A stretch of 64,000 nt of DNA from Epiperipatus broadwayi. Its lineage: Eukaryota > Onychophora > Udeonychophora > Euonychophora > Peripatidae. The position numbers and the translations under genes were made by a program. This document shows positions 47,141 through 58,816 of this stretch, one piece after another. The notes beneath the pieces are model-generated. The model made no database searches. It saw only the letters and a list, made by a program, of their open reading frames with translations, and was not told where the DNA came from. The stretch spans positions 1-64,000 of the forward strand of contig JAQFVV010013090.1 of NCBI GenBank assembly GCA_028023455.1. The letters run 5' to 3'. Within the stretch, counting starts at the first letter, position 1. Each line of letters begins with the position of its first letter.

Positions 47141-47308
47141 CTGATGATGCCATTGTACTTTACTGCCATGTGACCCAGGTTTACATGCACCACAAACAGC
47201 ACAGACTCCGCAACTCTCACAAACCCAGCGTCCACTTGGAATGCTTTTTACACCAACACAAAATGTATGATATCCACGGTCACATACATCACAGAACATC
47301 ATCTTATC
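47141..47308 (-). CDS. PHD-finger exon, e(y)3/PHF10 (SAYP)-like
   Basis: A 168-bp exon in phase 0 at both ends. The acceptor AACCAG lies at 47309-47314 and the donor CAG|GTAAAC at 47140. It encodes 56 residues, beginning [20 protein letters not shown], then [20 protein letters not shown] and ending WHHQ. This is the second half of a C4HC3 PHD zinc finger with its zinc-binding CDxCDxxYHxxC and WxCxxC, followed by a further CxxC and WHH extension. The combination RGYHTFCVG...IPxGRW...C..C..CG...WHH is characteristic of e(y)3/SAYP and PHF10, chromatin readers in BAF/PBAF remodelling complexes; trithorax/MLL extended PHD modules are the alternative. The nuclear histone-binding role is inferred from the family. 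The first half of the finger should lie in an exon beyond 47314, which I did not find in the window. Confidence 0.85.
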
Positions 47309-47314
47309 CTGGTT

Positions 47315-49170
47315 TTTTTTATAAAAAAACAAAACAACATATTAAGAAAAAAATAATACTGATAAATACACAAACAAAATAAATCTAAAATTGGCATCAA
47401 AGATATTCACATTATGAGATTTAAGGCAATTATGAAATACTCAAATATTAATAAAATTATTCTGATTTCTTGATTAAAATAATCTTTTCAAAATATAGAA
47501 TAATTTCATTAAATAGTTGGTCACTTTAATTTTAAAATCATTACGGATTAATACTTTTCAAGACTTTATTGAACAAAAATAGAATTAGAAATAATAAAAA
47601 AAATTTTCAAAATCAAAAAAAAAAAACAAATTGAAAATTGAAAAAAAAAAGTATTTATTTTTATAAACTTGTTGATGTAGCTTTAAATCACAATGTTAAA
47701 ATAATTTATTGTTAAATTAATTTTAAAACTTGTATATATTATAATATTAAAATTATTACTATTGTACAATAAAATTTTATTTTGTTTTATAAATGCCTCT
47801 CAAATTGTTTTGCATCCTTTTGTGTTAAATAAATATCATGATTAAAAAAAGTAAATCAACTGAGCTTCTTAATTTATAGTTATTACTACACTGTTTTTTC
47901 CTTAATTTTATTTTCAAATGGATGTACATATCATTTGTTATAGTGAGTTCATTAATTCTGTTTTTAATGTGATCAAAGACAAAATTAAATTTTAAAAATA
48001 TAAGGAATTCTAATTCTTAGTAAAATAATAAATTTTCTATAAATATTTAGCAGTAAAATTTCAATAACTAATTAACAGCATTGTACCTCTGTTGAAAAAT
48101 TATGAAGATTTTATATTAAAAAACATATTTCCAGCTTTAATGATTTTTAAAATGTTTGTGAGAATTCAAATATCTTACAGAATAACAGCTTTAAAAATAT
48201 AATTTTATAGATCATGTTAATAATACAATTTATATTTTTAATAAATAAGTTCACTAACAGAATTAATTACTAAAACAGTACTGCTCAATTTTAATAAATT
48301 ATAAATTTTTGAAAATTTGGTTGATTTATTTATTTTACATTTGATTTTCAAAAATAATTTAATAACAGAAAAGCAAGTAATTTCACAATTATTTAAAATA
48401 TCTGCAAATTATAATAGTATAAATATTATAAAAAGAGTAAATTAATGCATTTCTTAAAGAAATGTGTCATCTTAAAAAAGATTCACAAAATAAAATTATC
48501 ACTTATCATTTTTAGATAATATATATATATATCAGTCATGCTATTTGATAATCTGTACCCCCCATTTTTGAACTAGATTATTTTGTTTAATTTTGACAAA
48601 AGACTTTAATAAATCACGATACCTAATAACAACTTGGAACTCCAGTAAAATAAGGCTTATGATTTTTTTAAGTGTTTTATAGAAAAAGTCATTATTTACA
48701 TGTAGATAGGGTAAATACTAGAATTGGAATACATGTGTTTTATATATGTAATTGTCATATTCAAAAAATTATATACATGATTCAGACTTTCGGCGTAAGT
48801 CAAATTTCCTTTCAGATGCATCTTTTTCATTAGGCATAAAACAGAATATGAAAATAAACTGCAATATATTGTAAAAGATGTTCACATAGCATAAAATAAG
48901 CAAGAAGTTAGATTGAGTTATGTATCAAATTTTTTGCATTTTATATTTGCTGGAAAATATTTACATATGTTCAGATTAATTATATATCAGCATTATGCAA
49001 GTAAAGAGCTACTTGAAGTGAATGAAATTAAAATATGAAGCTCAGATGGAATTCATTTGATAACTTCAGTAAAAAAAAATTAAAAAAAGCACTGAAAATC
49101 TTTAAAAAAAATTTTTTTTTTTTTTACTAGTACAGAAAATATTAAATAAATCATGAAGCATTAAAACACA
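47315..49170. other. AT-rich stretch, probable intron
   Basis: No coding exon for the start of the PHD finger could be found. There are A and T runs, including A8T13 near 49107-49127. Confidence 0.5.
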
Positions 49171-50006
49171 ATATTGAAACAGTATGATTTAGCCATCATA
49201 CAGTTTCACCTACTATATAACATAGTCTTCATTTTCCCAATTCAAATCCTAGAGATGCACGTATATAACAGTATACTAGGTAATTTAATATATATAGAAG
49301 CGTATATTTACGCGTATATGTGTGTAATTGTATATGCAAACATCTACTATTTTAAATGGTTGTATATGCATTTTGTAATATTAGAAGTTTTATATTCGCA
49401 CGTCTGATTGCTATTATTATGTATAATGTACACACCTTTGTAATTTCATATAAAGATTTGTTTTATAATTTTAAGTTATTAAATTTGGTTTAAGCTGTGG
49501 ACATTGTATATATATGAGAACATACCTATGTATATATGTGAAGGTAACTGTAATGTAATCGGTTGGCTAAACATTACAAGTTTTCTAAATTATTTCCAAA
49601 CTGCCTTTGAAGTTATTCAATTTATTAAATTTCTAATATTTACATATAGTAATTAAAACCAGAGGTCTTTTTCTTAGATATATGCTAAAGGTCGATAGCT
49701 TGAATCTCTTCGGAAAAAAAAGAAATTCACTGTTTAAAAAAAAAAAGAAATTCAAGGTTTATGGCTATCTCAAGTACTTCATACTAGGCTGAGAAACAAA
49801 CTTTGTAAATCTTATAAAATACCGCCTACAATAAATCCAGCCGAACTTTATGATTCTTATAAATTAAAAGATTAGAACAAGTAGCAAGCCTGAAATAAAT
49901 CCAACCGGTTCGTTTGAAGTTGATAAAATTAATGGCTTCTTAAGTTTTAAGGTTTTTAAAAAAAAGATATTAATGGCTTGTGAGAAGGGGTGTGTGTGTA
50001 AAGAAA

Positions 50007-50014
50007 TATAAAAA
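50007..50014 (+). promoter_or_regulatory. TATA box of solo LTR A copy 2
   Basis: TATAAAAA, conserved at the equivalent site in the inverted copy (3602-3611). Confidence 0.5.
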
Positions 50015-50281
50015 CCCCAGTTTGAAATGAACAGCATCCATTTTACTTTACTCTTGTGTTAACTTATACCCAGGCAGTCTGCCCAATTTTTTGTTATGGA
50101 GACCAGTAGCTAGAAAACGTCATTGCTGCCTCCACGGCGGCTAGAACCGTTTATGGAGATTGAGGACCCAAACCACAACCTACCTGAAAGAATAGCCCAG
50201 AGAGAGAACAGCAGCTAAACCAGCCCATGCGTGTGTGTATAATCCTGTCAAGCTGCAAGCCTTCATAGTTGAACCACCGGT

Positions 50282-50287
50282 AATAAA
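50282..50287 (+). terminator. Polyadenylation signal of solo LTR A copy 2
   Basis: AATAAA about 270 bp after the TATA box. In copy 1 the equivalent site reads ATAAATAACC and is no longer an exact signal. Confidence 0.4.
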
Positions 50288-52839
50288 TTCTCAAGCAAGC
50301 TAACCTAATGCTATAGCAATTCTAAATCTTTCATAAAGCTAGCTGTAATATAAGTAAGTAATGTGCACAAACTCTTCAACTTAAATCTCATAAATTCATT
50401 AAGCTATGTTAAATAAGTGTATTCCTATTTGTATAAATTTAAACTAAATGTAAAAAAAACTAAAGTGTAAATCTTGCCTGATTTCAATTTCTCTTAAATC
50501 TTTTAAATTCAACTTGTAAAAGATAATGACTGTCTTAGTATTTTCTCTATTCTCGTCTATACTTATGCCTATATATATATTATAATGCATTTATTAATTT
50601 GTGCTATGCCTTCAGAGCAGATTACTAATTATTATAAACATAAAGAGACATTTTTGTTCTCAAGTAAATTAACTCATGCTGTTTTGGCATACTTCTAAAT
50701 CTCCGGTCTGAAACCTGCTCTTATATATATTAGTTAAGCTGCTATGTTTAGCTTAATATTGCATATAGGTTGCTTAATAAAGGTCTGTTTAGTTAAATAC
50801 AAGAGAGTGATAATTTAAGGCATATTGTCAGAAATTAGCCAAGTTTAAGTCCCAAATATGCTTTAGACCCCATTAGTTTATTTTCATAGACTATGTAGGT
50901 TAATTGATAAACTAAATCAATTTAATAAAAACCTCTTTAGCACAGTTTAAGTATGCTGATTCACCTAATTGGCGTAGGGTAGTTTCACAGAATGAAACTA
51001 TAGATTTCGCGCTTTACTAACTTTAATAATTAATATTTAGAAAGCGTTGTGAATGAGCTTTTATGAAGCACTTTCGGTGCATTATGCCTTGCTATTATAT
51101 ACTTATTAAGATAAGATTCGGTTTTAAGGACCATCTTATCATCCCTAGTTCAGACAGTTCTCTCTTGAATGGGATAATGATTTTAAGGGTCATTCCCCTT
51201 ACTTCCTTCAGAACTGGAACACGGTATCCAGCATCGTATATTAAGGCTGTTCGATCATCCGAACTAAATGTTCACATATAGCAAGCGTTCGGTACCTGAG
51301 AACCGAATAATCGTTACTGAATCTCATGAGTAAAGACACCTTCAAGACGCATCTCTGATGTAATTTGTGTAGCGCCGTAGTCTCGGTATGCTACAAAGCG
51401 CCAGTTCACCTGCTGTTATATTAATTGTTTAGCATTGATCTGAACATCAGATCTAGTTTAAATAATATCTACATAAAGAGCACATTGACTGCTCATTACG
51501 TAATAATAAAATTAAGTACACATTATATAAAATTGACACTCTTGAGATATAACCCTTGGCAAACCTAGTAGGAATGGCAGAGCATAATTTAGGAATCATT
51601 ATAGACATAAAAATAATTATTAATTTATAAATGCTGTAATAAAATGATTATGACTAAGTACAATAGATTGCAGAACTTGTAGTTCATATATTCACTATCC
51701 CACCTGCGAGTGGAATACTCAGTACATTTAATTGTTGTTGTTTGTGTTATTTTGACAATATTAAATAATTTTAAGTATATTAACGTGGGATGTCTTATTC
51801 ACTTTGTTTATATTAAATCACCATCCATAATTATTAATATATGCCTTAGATAATCAGTCATAAGTTGTGTGTGTGTTTAATTAAGCTGCCAAATGTTTAG
51901 AGTTATTTCTCGAGTCTCTTGCTTCGCCCTTTGCTACTGCCGGCACGGGAATTAAGAGATTGCGAGTGTGACTTCATATATATCATTCATAAAGTAGTAA
52001 GTCAGGGAGTGTTGGTGAAGGAGTTGAGGTGCGGTCGGATTTGAAGTCTTAAACCCTCATCTAGATCAGCTTTGGTATAATGTACTAAAACTGGATTTTG
52101 TTGCGTGAATGTACAAATATGACTGTTACAATATATAGATAGAAAGACAACAAAAATGTGTGACTTACATATAAAAAATGAAGAAAGCAACATAGCAATA
52201 TGATCTGCAGTGAAATATCTTATTAAGAATGATTTTTAAAATATATGTGTAAATATTCTTAATATAAATTATGATCAAGATGGTAACAAATTATCCAAAG
52301 TAATTTCCTTTTCCCTAAAGCACAAAAAGGATTCTAAATAATAATTATTAAAAAAGAAATTACAATAATAAAAACAAAATACATGATTTAAGATAAGGCA
52401 CAAAACTATTTGTAAATATAATTAATAAATAATTGCTAGCCTAATTTATTTTTTGGCAATCCATTTTAATTCAATAACTATTTATATATAGATAGACAAC
52501 TATTAAGAACTTTGTTCTCTGAGCACTTTTATAGTTCCCTATATAGAATTGCAAAAATGTACGCAAAGACTACAATTCCCATAGTTCATCAATGAAAAAG
52601 CTGAATTGATTTAAAAAAATAATGTCAAAAGGTGTTTGTCAATATGTTGGGCGAATATCTATACAATATGTTGTGTGAATATTTACAATCCATATTGATC
52701 CTCAAACTACTATAATTCAATTTACAAGTATTATGTAATTTCTTTTAAAAATGATTAACTTTATCATCGCACTGTCTAATACATTATTATCAGATATAAT
52801 GACAAAAGTGAGGAAGACACTTAAAAATTACTTATGCTG

Positions 52840-54150
52840 AGAAATAAAAAAAGTACTTGAGAGACACCAATAATCCAAATCAAACATTATCTATGTTGAA
52901 AGAAAAACTATTAAAATCAGGCAAACTAGATGAATCTATAAACATTTTTCCTGCTAATAAAGGCAATAAATAATACAATGGTCACTACTGATTATGACAA
53001 TAAAATAAAAAATTTTTTACAAGACAGTTCAGAAAAATTGGCAAGAAATGGTCTACTAACTGGAGACCCAAAACCATAAGTATTACACAGAAATATTATG
53101 GATATTTCACCGATTATGAAAAAAATAAATCAACTAATTTCAGCAAAATTTCACACATATCTTTAATCTAAATAAAATCTACAAAGATCATATTCCGTTA
53201 AGATTTATTATTAGTTTCTAGAAATTTAGCATGTCAAAATTTCTTCTCAAAATCCTTAATCATTGGACATATAGAATACAGTTCTCCATCAGGAATTTCT
53301 AAGCACTTAATCAAGAATGTGAAAATTGAAAGACCTGACATCTTAATAATCTTTTATGTGGAAAGTTGGTCTTAAACATATCCAATGATAAAATATTGTC
53401 TACTGTAGAAAAAAAAAAACAATGAAAATAATAACTTCTAACAAGAACAATTCTTCCTATTAATACCATAAAAGATCTGTTAATATTCTTTATAACTACA
53501 ACATACTTTCAATAAAACACAGAATTCTTCCAACAAAATCAAGATATGGTTACAAGTAGACCATTATCATCCTGTTGAGCAATATTTACATGGAAAAGCT
53601 TGAAACTACAGTCATCAATACTACAACATCTCTAGGAAAAGTGTAGACTTCACTATGGTGATGATACATCTTCATAGTACCATCACAAACATTCTGAACA
53701 CACATCAACATCATACCTCCTTCAACTTTGGACATTCTTAAATATTTTTCTAACAAAACCCATGAAAAAAATCAGAACTACTGTTTGCAGAAAATGTAAA
53801 CACAAGGGGAAACTTTTAACGATACATTCAATCATGACAAAAATAAATAAATTGGGATTTTACTATCACTACAAAACAGAACAAAAGAAATTTGCTCCAA
53901 CCCTAGTGACTTGAAAAAAAATTGCAACACACAACAAGCAATCATGAAGAATAGTTATCCATAACTATCATTAACAATCTCTAAATATATAACAAAAGAA
54001 ATATCAAAAAGAAAAATAATGCTAAGTACTTTAATATAACTATACTTACTAGGGATAGTAGACAAACTAAAGAAGCTCTGCATTCAATACAACACCAAAA
54101 CAGCTTGGAAAACTCTTAAGTATTTTAAAACTAAATAATTTGTGCACTTT
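52840..54150 (+). pseudogene. Penelope-like element reverse-transcriptase relic
   Basis: The plus strand shows, with stops and shifts, FPANKGNK (about 52950), KIYKDHIPLRFIISF and RNLACQNFFSKSLIIGHIEY (about 53170-53285), then DILIIFYVESWS, a motif-A-like segment with its Asp changed. Further on come a decayed SPLS...IxMExLE region (53560-53610) and YGDDT at 53654-53668, corresponding to the YVDDT catalytic box. The order KLYGLPKIHK/LRPIVS...LAKFLAK...DVxSLFT...GSPLSP...YVDDT is that of Penelope RTs. No GIY-YIG domain is seen downstream. Confidence 0.65.
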
Positions 54151-56360
54151 CAAATTGCTTCAGTTTGATAAAACTATTAATTTTAAAAATATCATGAAAT
54201 TGTGAGTAAAAACACAGATGTTTTTTATTCGATTAAAATTTATTCTCATTTCATTTCTTCAAGTCAATTATAATTAGTGGATTTAGACTGGAAAATAAAT
54301 AACTACTGTATATATGAATACAACAAATTACCATCCGCATAAAAGATTGATTTATAATTTTTGATTTTAATTAAAGTTTAATTAATCAAGATAATAATAG
54401 GAATATTGAATCCAAGTAATGATTTTTTATGACTATTAAGAATCTCTTGAGCACGTTAATGACTCCAAAGAGTATAAAACTAAAAAACACCATTCATTAA
54501 ATAATTACATAGATAGATTACAATTTCTCTTTATTACAAAAATAGAATTTATAATTACTAAAATGCCATGATTAAAAAGAACGGAAATCATAGACTGATA
54601 CTTATATTTGCTGATTTGCATAAATACACACACACCCTCCTGTGTAAAATATATCTTTAGTCTATATATAAGTTCTTATGATATATATACATTCTATAAA
54701 TCAATTATAAGATTCAAAAAAAAAAGAGTAGTAATTAACAAAGATTTGTAATTAAAAGCAAACAAACAAATAATTTAAGCTCTCAAGTAAAAAGAAAACA
54801 TTTCATGAAAACTACAAAAAATATAAAAGAGCAAAAAGCCATCATTTGTAATTTGTTACTATTGAATATCAAACATAAAGCTTCATAATCAAGATGACCG
54901 ACCAACAAAAGTGCAGTCTGACATAGGATCTTAAATCCAAATGAACTTCACCATTGTTTATGCACCAAAATGAATCTAAAAACTTTATAGATCATGCAGG
55001 TCTTAATTATTACTTGGTAAGCCTTAGGGACATAAAAGGTCATAAGTATAAGCTAGCGGTTATATATATTCGTACTATAATATTTATAAACTATGAGTTT
55101 GCTGGATAATAAATCAGTATATTAAACACATAACTCAGTGTTATGTATAAAATTCATTTATAAATAAGTATTTGTTATAAATATAGTGCTTTTATTCATT
55201 TTGGATTACTCATAAAATTCTTTATAGTTTACAAAACTTTTCAGTGATTTTGCAATAAAAAACATTGAACAAATATTTATTTATAACTTGTTTGTATATA
55301 CAAAAAAAAAAATTCTAATAATAGAGAGAAATCCAAAGAAATGGAACAGTTGTTTAATTATTTCATTTCAAGGTTTGTTTACTTACTACAAAAACTCTCT
55401 TTAGAGTTTACTCAACTGTTAATGTAATTTTGAAACTTCCTTTTTTTGTTATAAATTATTTTTAATATTTCAATTCTTACTAATGTATAATTATTAATTT
55501 AAAAAGAGAGAGAAAGAAATGGTATTTAAAAAATTGATTATATTTGTAAAATAATTTAGGATTGCAAAAAAAAAATTATTATAATGACTGTAATATTAAG
55601 TATTTAAAAATTACTGATAACTAATTTGCAATTATAGGTATTACTGATAACTAATTTTAATCTTATTTTTAATTAAATAATTCTATATTTTTAAGTTAAT
55701 ATCATTCATGCAAGTAGCTGTTACTTTAGTTTAATATATAGCATGATTAATATTCTTTTAATATTATTAGTAATTAATTTGTTTTATTTTATAAAAGTTT
55801 TGTTAATTCTTTTTTCTTTCTCGTAAAAAAACAATAACCTAAAGCAAATTTTATATATATATAGAATGTAAAAAGAAAAGACTTACGGAAATCTATTTGT
55901 ATTTTAAGGTTCTTATTCATCTTGTGTCATGTATAGTTTAGTACAATAGTAAAAAATAATAATGTTACATTTGAGCATCAAATGTGACAGATTACATTTT
56001 TAGTTCTTAAGTCTATCACTCTGTCATTAGAAAACTCAAGAACTGAAGTTTCCTATTCCTAATTGAAGTAAAAAACAAAACAGCTTAATCAATTGAATGA
56101 AACTATTGCTATACAGCATAGTAATTCACAAAAATCATCACATATACTTTGTCATTCAATTAATATTACTAATACTTAATTCATGGTATATTTAAACAAG
56201 AACAAGAAGATACGATGAAGATGATCTCTGATCTGATCAAGTACACTTGGCTTCACAAATAACTAGCAGAAATATAACAAATAAAACACCTGTTTTTCAA
56301 GTTAAATTTAAAAATATATTACTTGCCTAAAACTGGCTTAGAAAAAGAAGAATTTTATTG
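54151..56360. other. AT-rich non-coding stretch
   Basis: No gene recognised. It contains a short (AG)n tract near 55505 and a 30-bp imperfect duplication around ATTACTGATAACTAATTT near 55611-55660. Confidence 0.5.
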
Positions 56361-57539
56361 ATAAACAATGATTTATTTTCTGACTTCTATGAAACTCAAA
56401 AACAGCAACATGTCTATATTAACAAATGTTCATCATTTGATTACAAAAAATATTCTGAAAAGCAAAAGAAACTGCAAAGTTAAAAAAAATTATCAATTTA
56501 TATGGATCAAGTATGGTAAAATATTTTTTACAGGAAAAAAAAAAAGCAAAGCAGTACTAATTGCAAGCTTAAATGACCCTGAACTTTTATAAGCTACCAT
56601 ATATATTTTGCGTATACATTCTATTGTCTCTTTATATGTGTGTCTCTGCATGTATTTATATGTGTATAGGTTGCCTACATATATATATATATATATCTGT
56701 ATTTAATTATCTATTTAGATATTTTTCTTCTCTATATTAGTTAATGATTTATTGGGTAACAAACAAGTCTTGGGTAATAACATTAATTCTAAAAAAGTTT
56801 CTTCATTAAGGGAATGGAGAAATATAATTATAGCTATTAGAAATTCTTTTAATTAGGCTTATAATTATTTACATTTAAATATAAAAGCATTCCTAAGCAT
56901 TGAAATCCAAGTGATATTACTGACTTCTTAGCGTTAACCGAAACCAATTTATAAAATGAAGTTTACTTATATAATCTTGATAATTATAATAAATTCACCT
57001 TTTGTAGAAATAATATAAAGGTGGTGGTATTATCACATTTATTTGAAAAAACATTATTGTGGAAGAATTTATTATTATAACTTCTCATCTTGAATCTATA
57101 TCTATTGATTTTAAATATAATAATATAAACCACTGTTAATATCACCTAATTCTAATTTCCTATTATCAATGGAAGAACTAAAAACATTATTTCATAAACT
57201 TAGGCTACAAAATAAAAAGTATAAAATTGTGATAACGGGTGACTTAAACATTGACATTTCTAAAGAAAGTGTCAAAAATATAGAGGACTATAAAGATTTA
57301 CTAACTGATTATGGTCTCATTAATCTTGTGACAGATTATATTCGAAACCAAAATATTAAAGTAAATTCATATTTTTTTGTATTGATCATATTTGCAGTAA
57401 AACAGAACTAGAATTGGCTGATCATTATATTACAACATGAGGTTAAAAAAATATTTCTGTTTATAGTGACAAAATCTGTTTATCAAATAATAATAAAATA
57501 ATTACAATAACTGATAAATCATATTTTCATGATATTATT

Positions 57540-57782
57540 AATATACAAAATTAACAAAGCGTATGATACACTTGAATGTGAAGCTATCAAGATACACAGA
57601 AATTATTACATGCTAAGCGCTTTCGAGGCCTTTTGCCTCATATTCATAGCGGTACTGTGAGCTGCAGTACCGCTATGAATATGAGGCAAAAGGCCTCGAA
57701 AGCGCTTAGCGTGTAATAATTTCTGTGTACCTTGATAGCTTCACATTCAAGTGTATCATACACTTTGTTAATTTTGTATATT
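57540..57782. repeat. 243-bp palindrome (118-bp arms) inside the LINE
   Basis: Arms 57540-57657 and 57665-57782 are complementary with about three mismatches and no gaps around a 7-nt loop. The inner part reads CTAAGCGCTTTCGAGGCC then GCCTCATATTCATAGC, which is also found at the 3' end of the Penelope relic (32742-32782). It may derive from Penelope terminal sequence joined head to head. Confidence 0.85.
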
Positions 57783-58030
57783 AAATTATCGAATGAGAAG
57801 TTTTAAAATCTTTAATATGATATTATTAAGGAAATTAATTGAAATATTTTGATATTGATGATGTGAAAAGGTTTTGACAATTCACAGAACAAAACAAGGA
57901 GATATTAATTCGATTAATTGCATGTTAATGAGGAAAAATCTGCTTGGAGTAAGTACAAAAAAACAAAATCATGACAATAATTTGTTATTTAATGATTTTA
58001 AGATATTTAAAAAATATATATAATAGTTTA

Positions 58031-58126
58031 ATAAGAAAACAAAAAGAACTTTATTATAAAAAAACATTTAATTCTATTATAAGAAAACAAAAAGAACTTT
58101 ATTATAAAAAAACATTTAATTCTATT
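58031..58126 (+). repeat. Exact 48-bp in-frame duplication in the LINE
   Basis: Two identical 48-bp units, 58031-58078 and 58079-58126, each encode IRKQKELYYKKTFNSI. The frame is kept because 48 is a multiple of three. Confidence 0.85.
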
Positions 58127-58816
58127 AAAGGTATTGTGAAAAAAATATATCAAAAAAAAAAAAAAAAAGCAAAGAATAATGTTAACTCGAACAAAAAATT
58201 TGATATTAGTGATAACCTTTTATTAGTGGATAGATTTTGATATATCTTTGTGAATCAAATCTATAATTTAGTTGACAAAAATTTATTTAATAGCAATATT
58301 GGGAAGAATACATATTCTATTATCTCTGAATCTATTAAATCAATAAACAAGAGAACAAAGGATTGTACTAAATATATGGAATGAATTTTTGTTCCTGATA
58401 CAGATAGTACGGATGGTATTAGAATGTTTGATTTGAAAGATGATTTACATATATTTCATGATATATTAATCTTCATTATTTAAAGTTGTAATTATAAATT
58501 TTATTAAACGCACATTATTATATTAAGTAATATTTACTATGGCTGTAACCTTTTAAGGGTGAAAAATTCTCATTTACTTATCACAAAATTTAATTTATAC
58601 AAATTTTAATTTTTTTTCACTTTTTTGAACATGCAAATGGCATACAAAAACTATTTTCAGATTACTTCATTCACAATAAAATGAGAATAAAACCCTTATT
58701 GTTGTTCATATATTCAAATAAAACGTTTTCATTGTATTACATATTATTTTATTTCCATGTAATTTTGTTGTAGAACATTAGAAGAAAAAAAAATTACATG
58801 GAAATAAAATAATATA

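Larger units (their letters stand above)
49175..52130 (+). mobile_element. Solo LTR, family A, copy 2
   Basis: Begins TGAAACAG and ends CTGTTACA, flanked by ATAT at 49171-49174 and 52131-52134. It aligns along its full 2956 bp with the inverted copy at 1469-4372. Shared landmarks include GAACCGTTTATGGAG-like sequence, AAAAAATTGATCTAG-like stretches and the tail CTCATCTAGATCAGC. The plus strand carries TATAAAAA at 50007-50014 and AATAAA at 50282-50287, about 270 bp apart. These fix the transcriptional sense and support an LTR with a long U5. No internal coding remnant exists. Confidence 0.65.
56368..58475 (+). mobile_element. Two-ORF LINE relic (L2/CR1-like)
   Basis: From 56368 a frame of 74 codons ends with KNILKSKRNCKVKKNYQFIW and IKYGKIFF, resembling the C-terminus of FP25K-like ORF1 proteins of L2/CR1-type LINEs. 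ORF2 follows: ITDFLALTETNL (about 56917), a decayed GGGIITFI segment (about 57020), and VITGDLNIDIS (57229-57260), the endonuclease GDFN box. The region between endonuclease and RT continues at about 57960-58470 with KELYYKKTFNSI (duplicated, see 58031) and NSNIGKNTYSIISESIKSI. The catalytic RT boxes are absent. A 243-bp palindrome (57540-57782) interrupts it. Confidence 0.65.
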
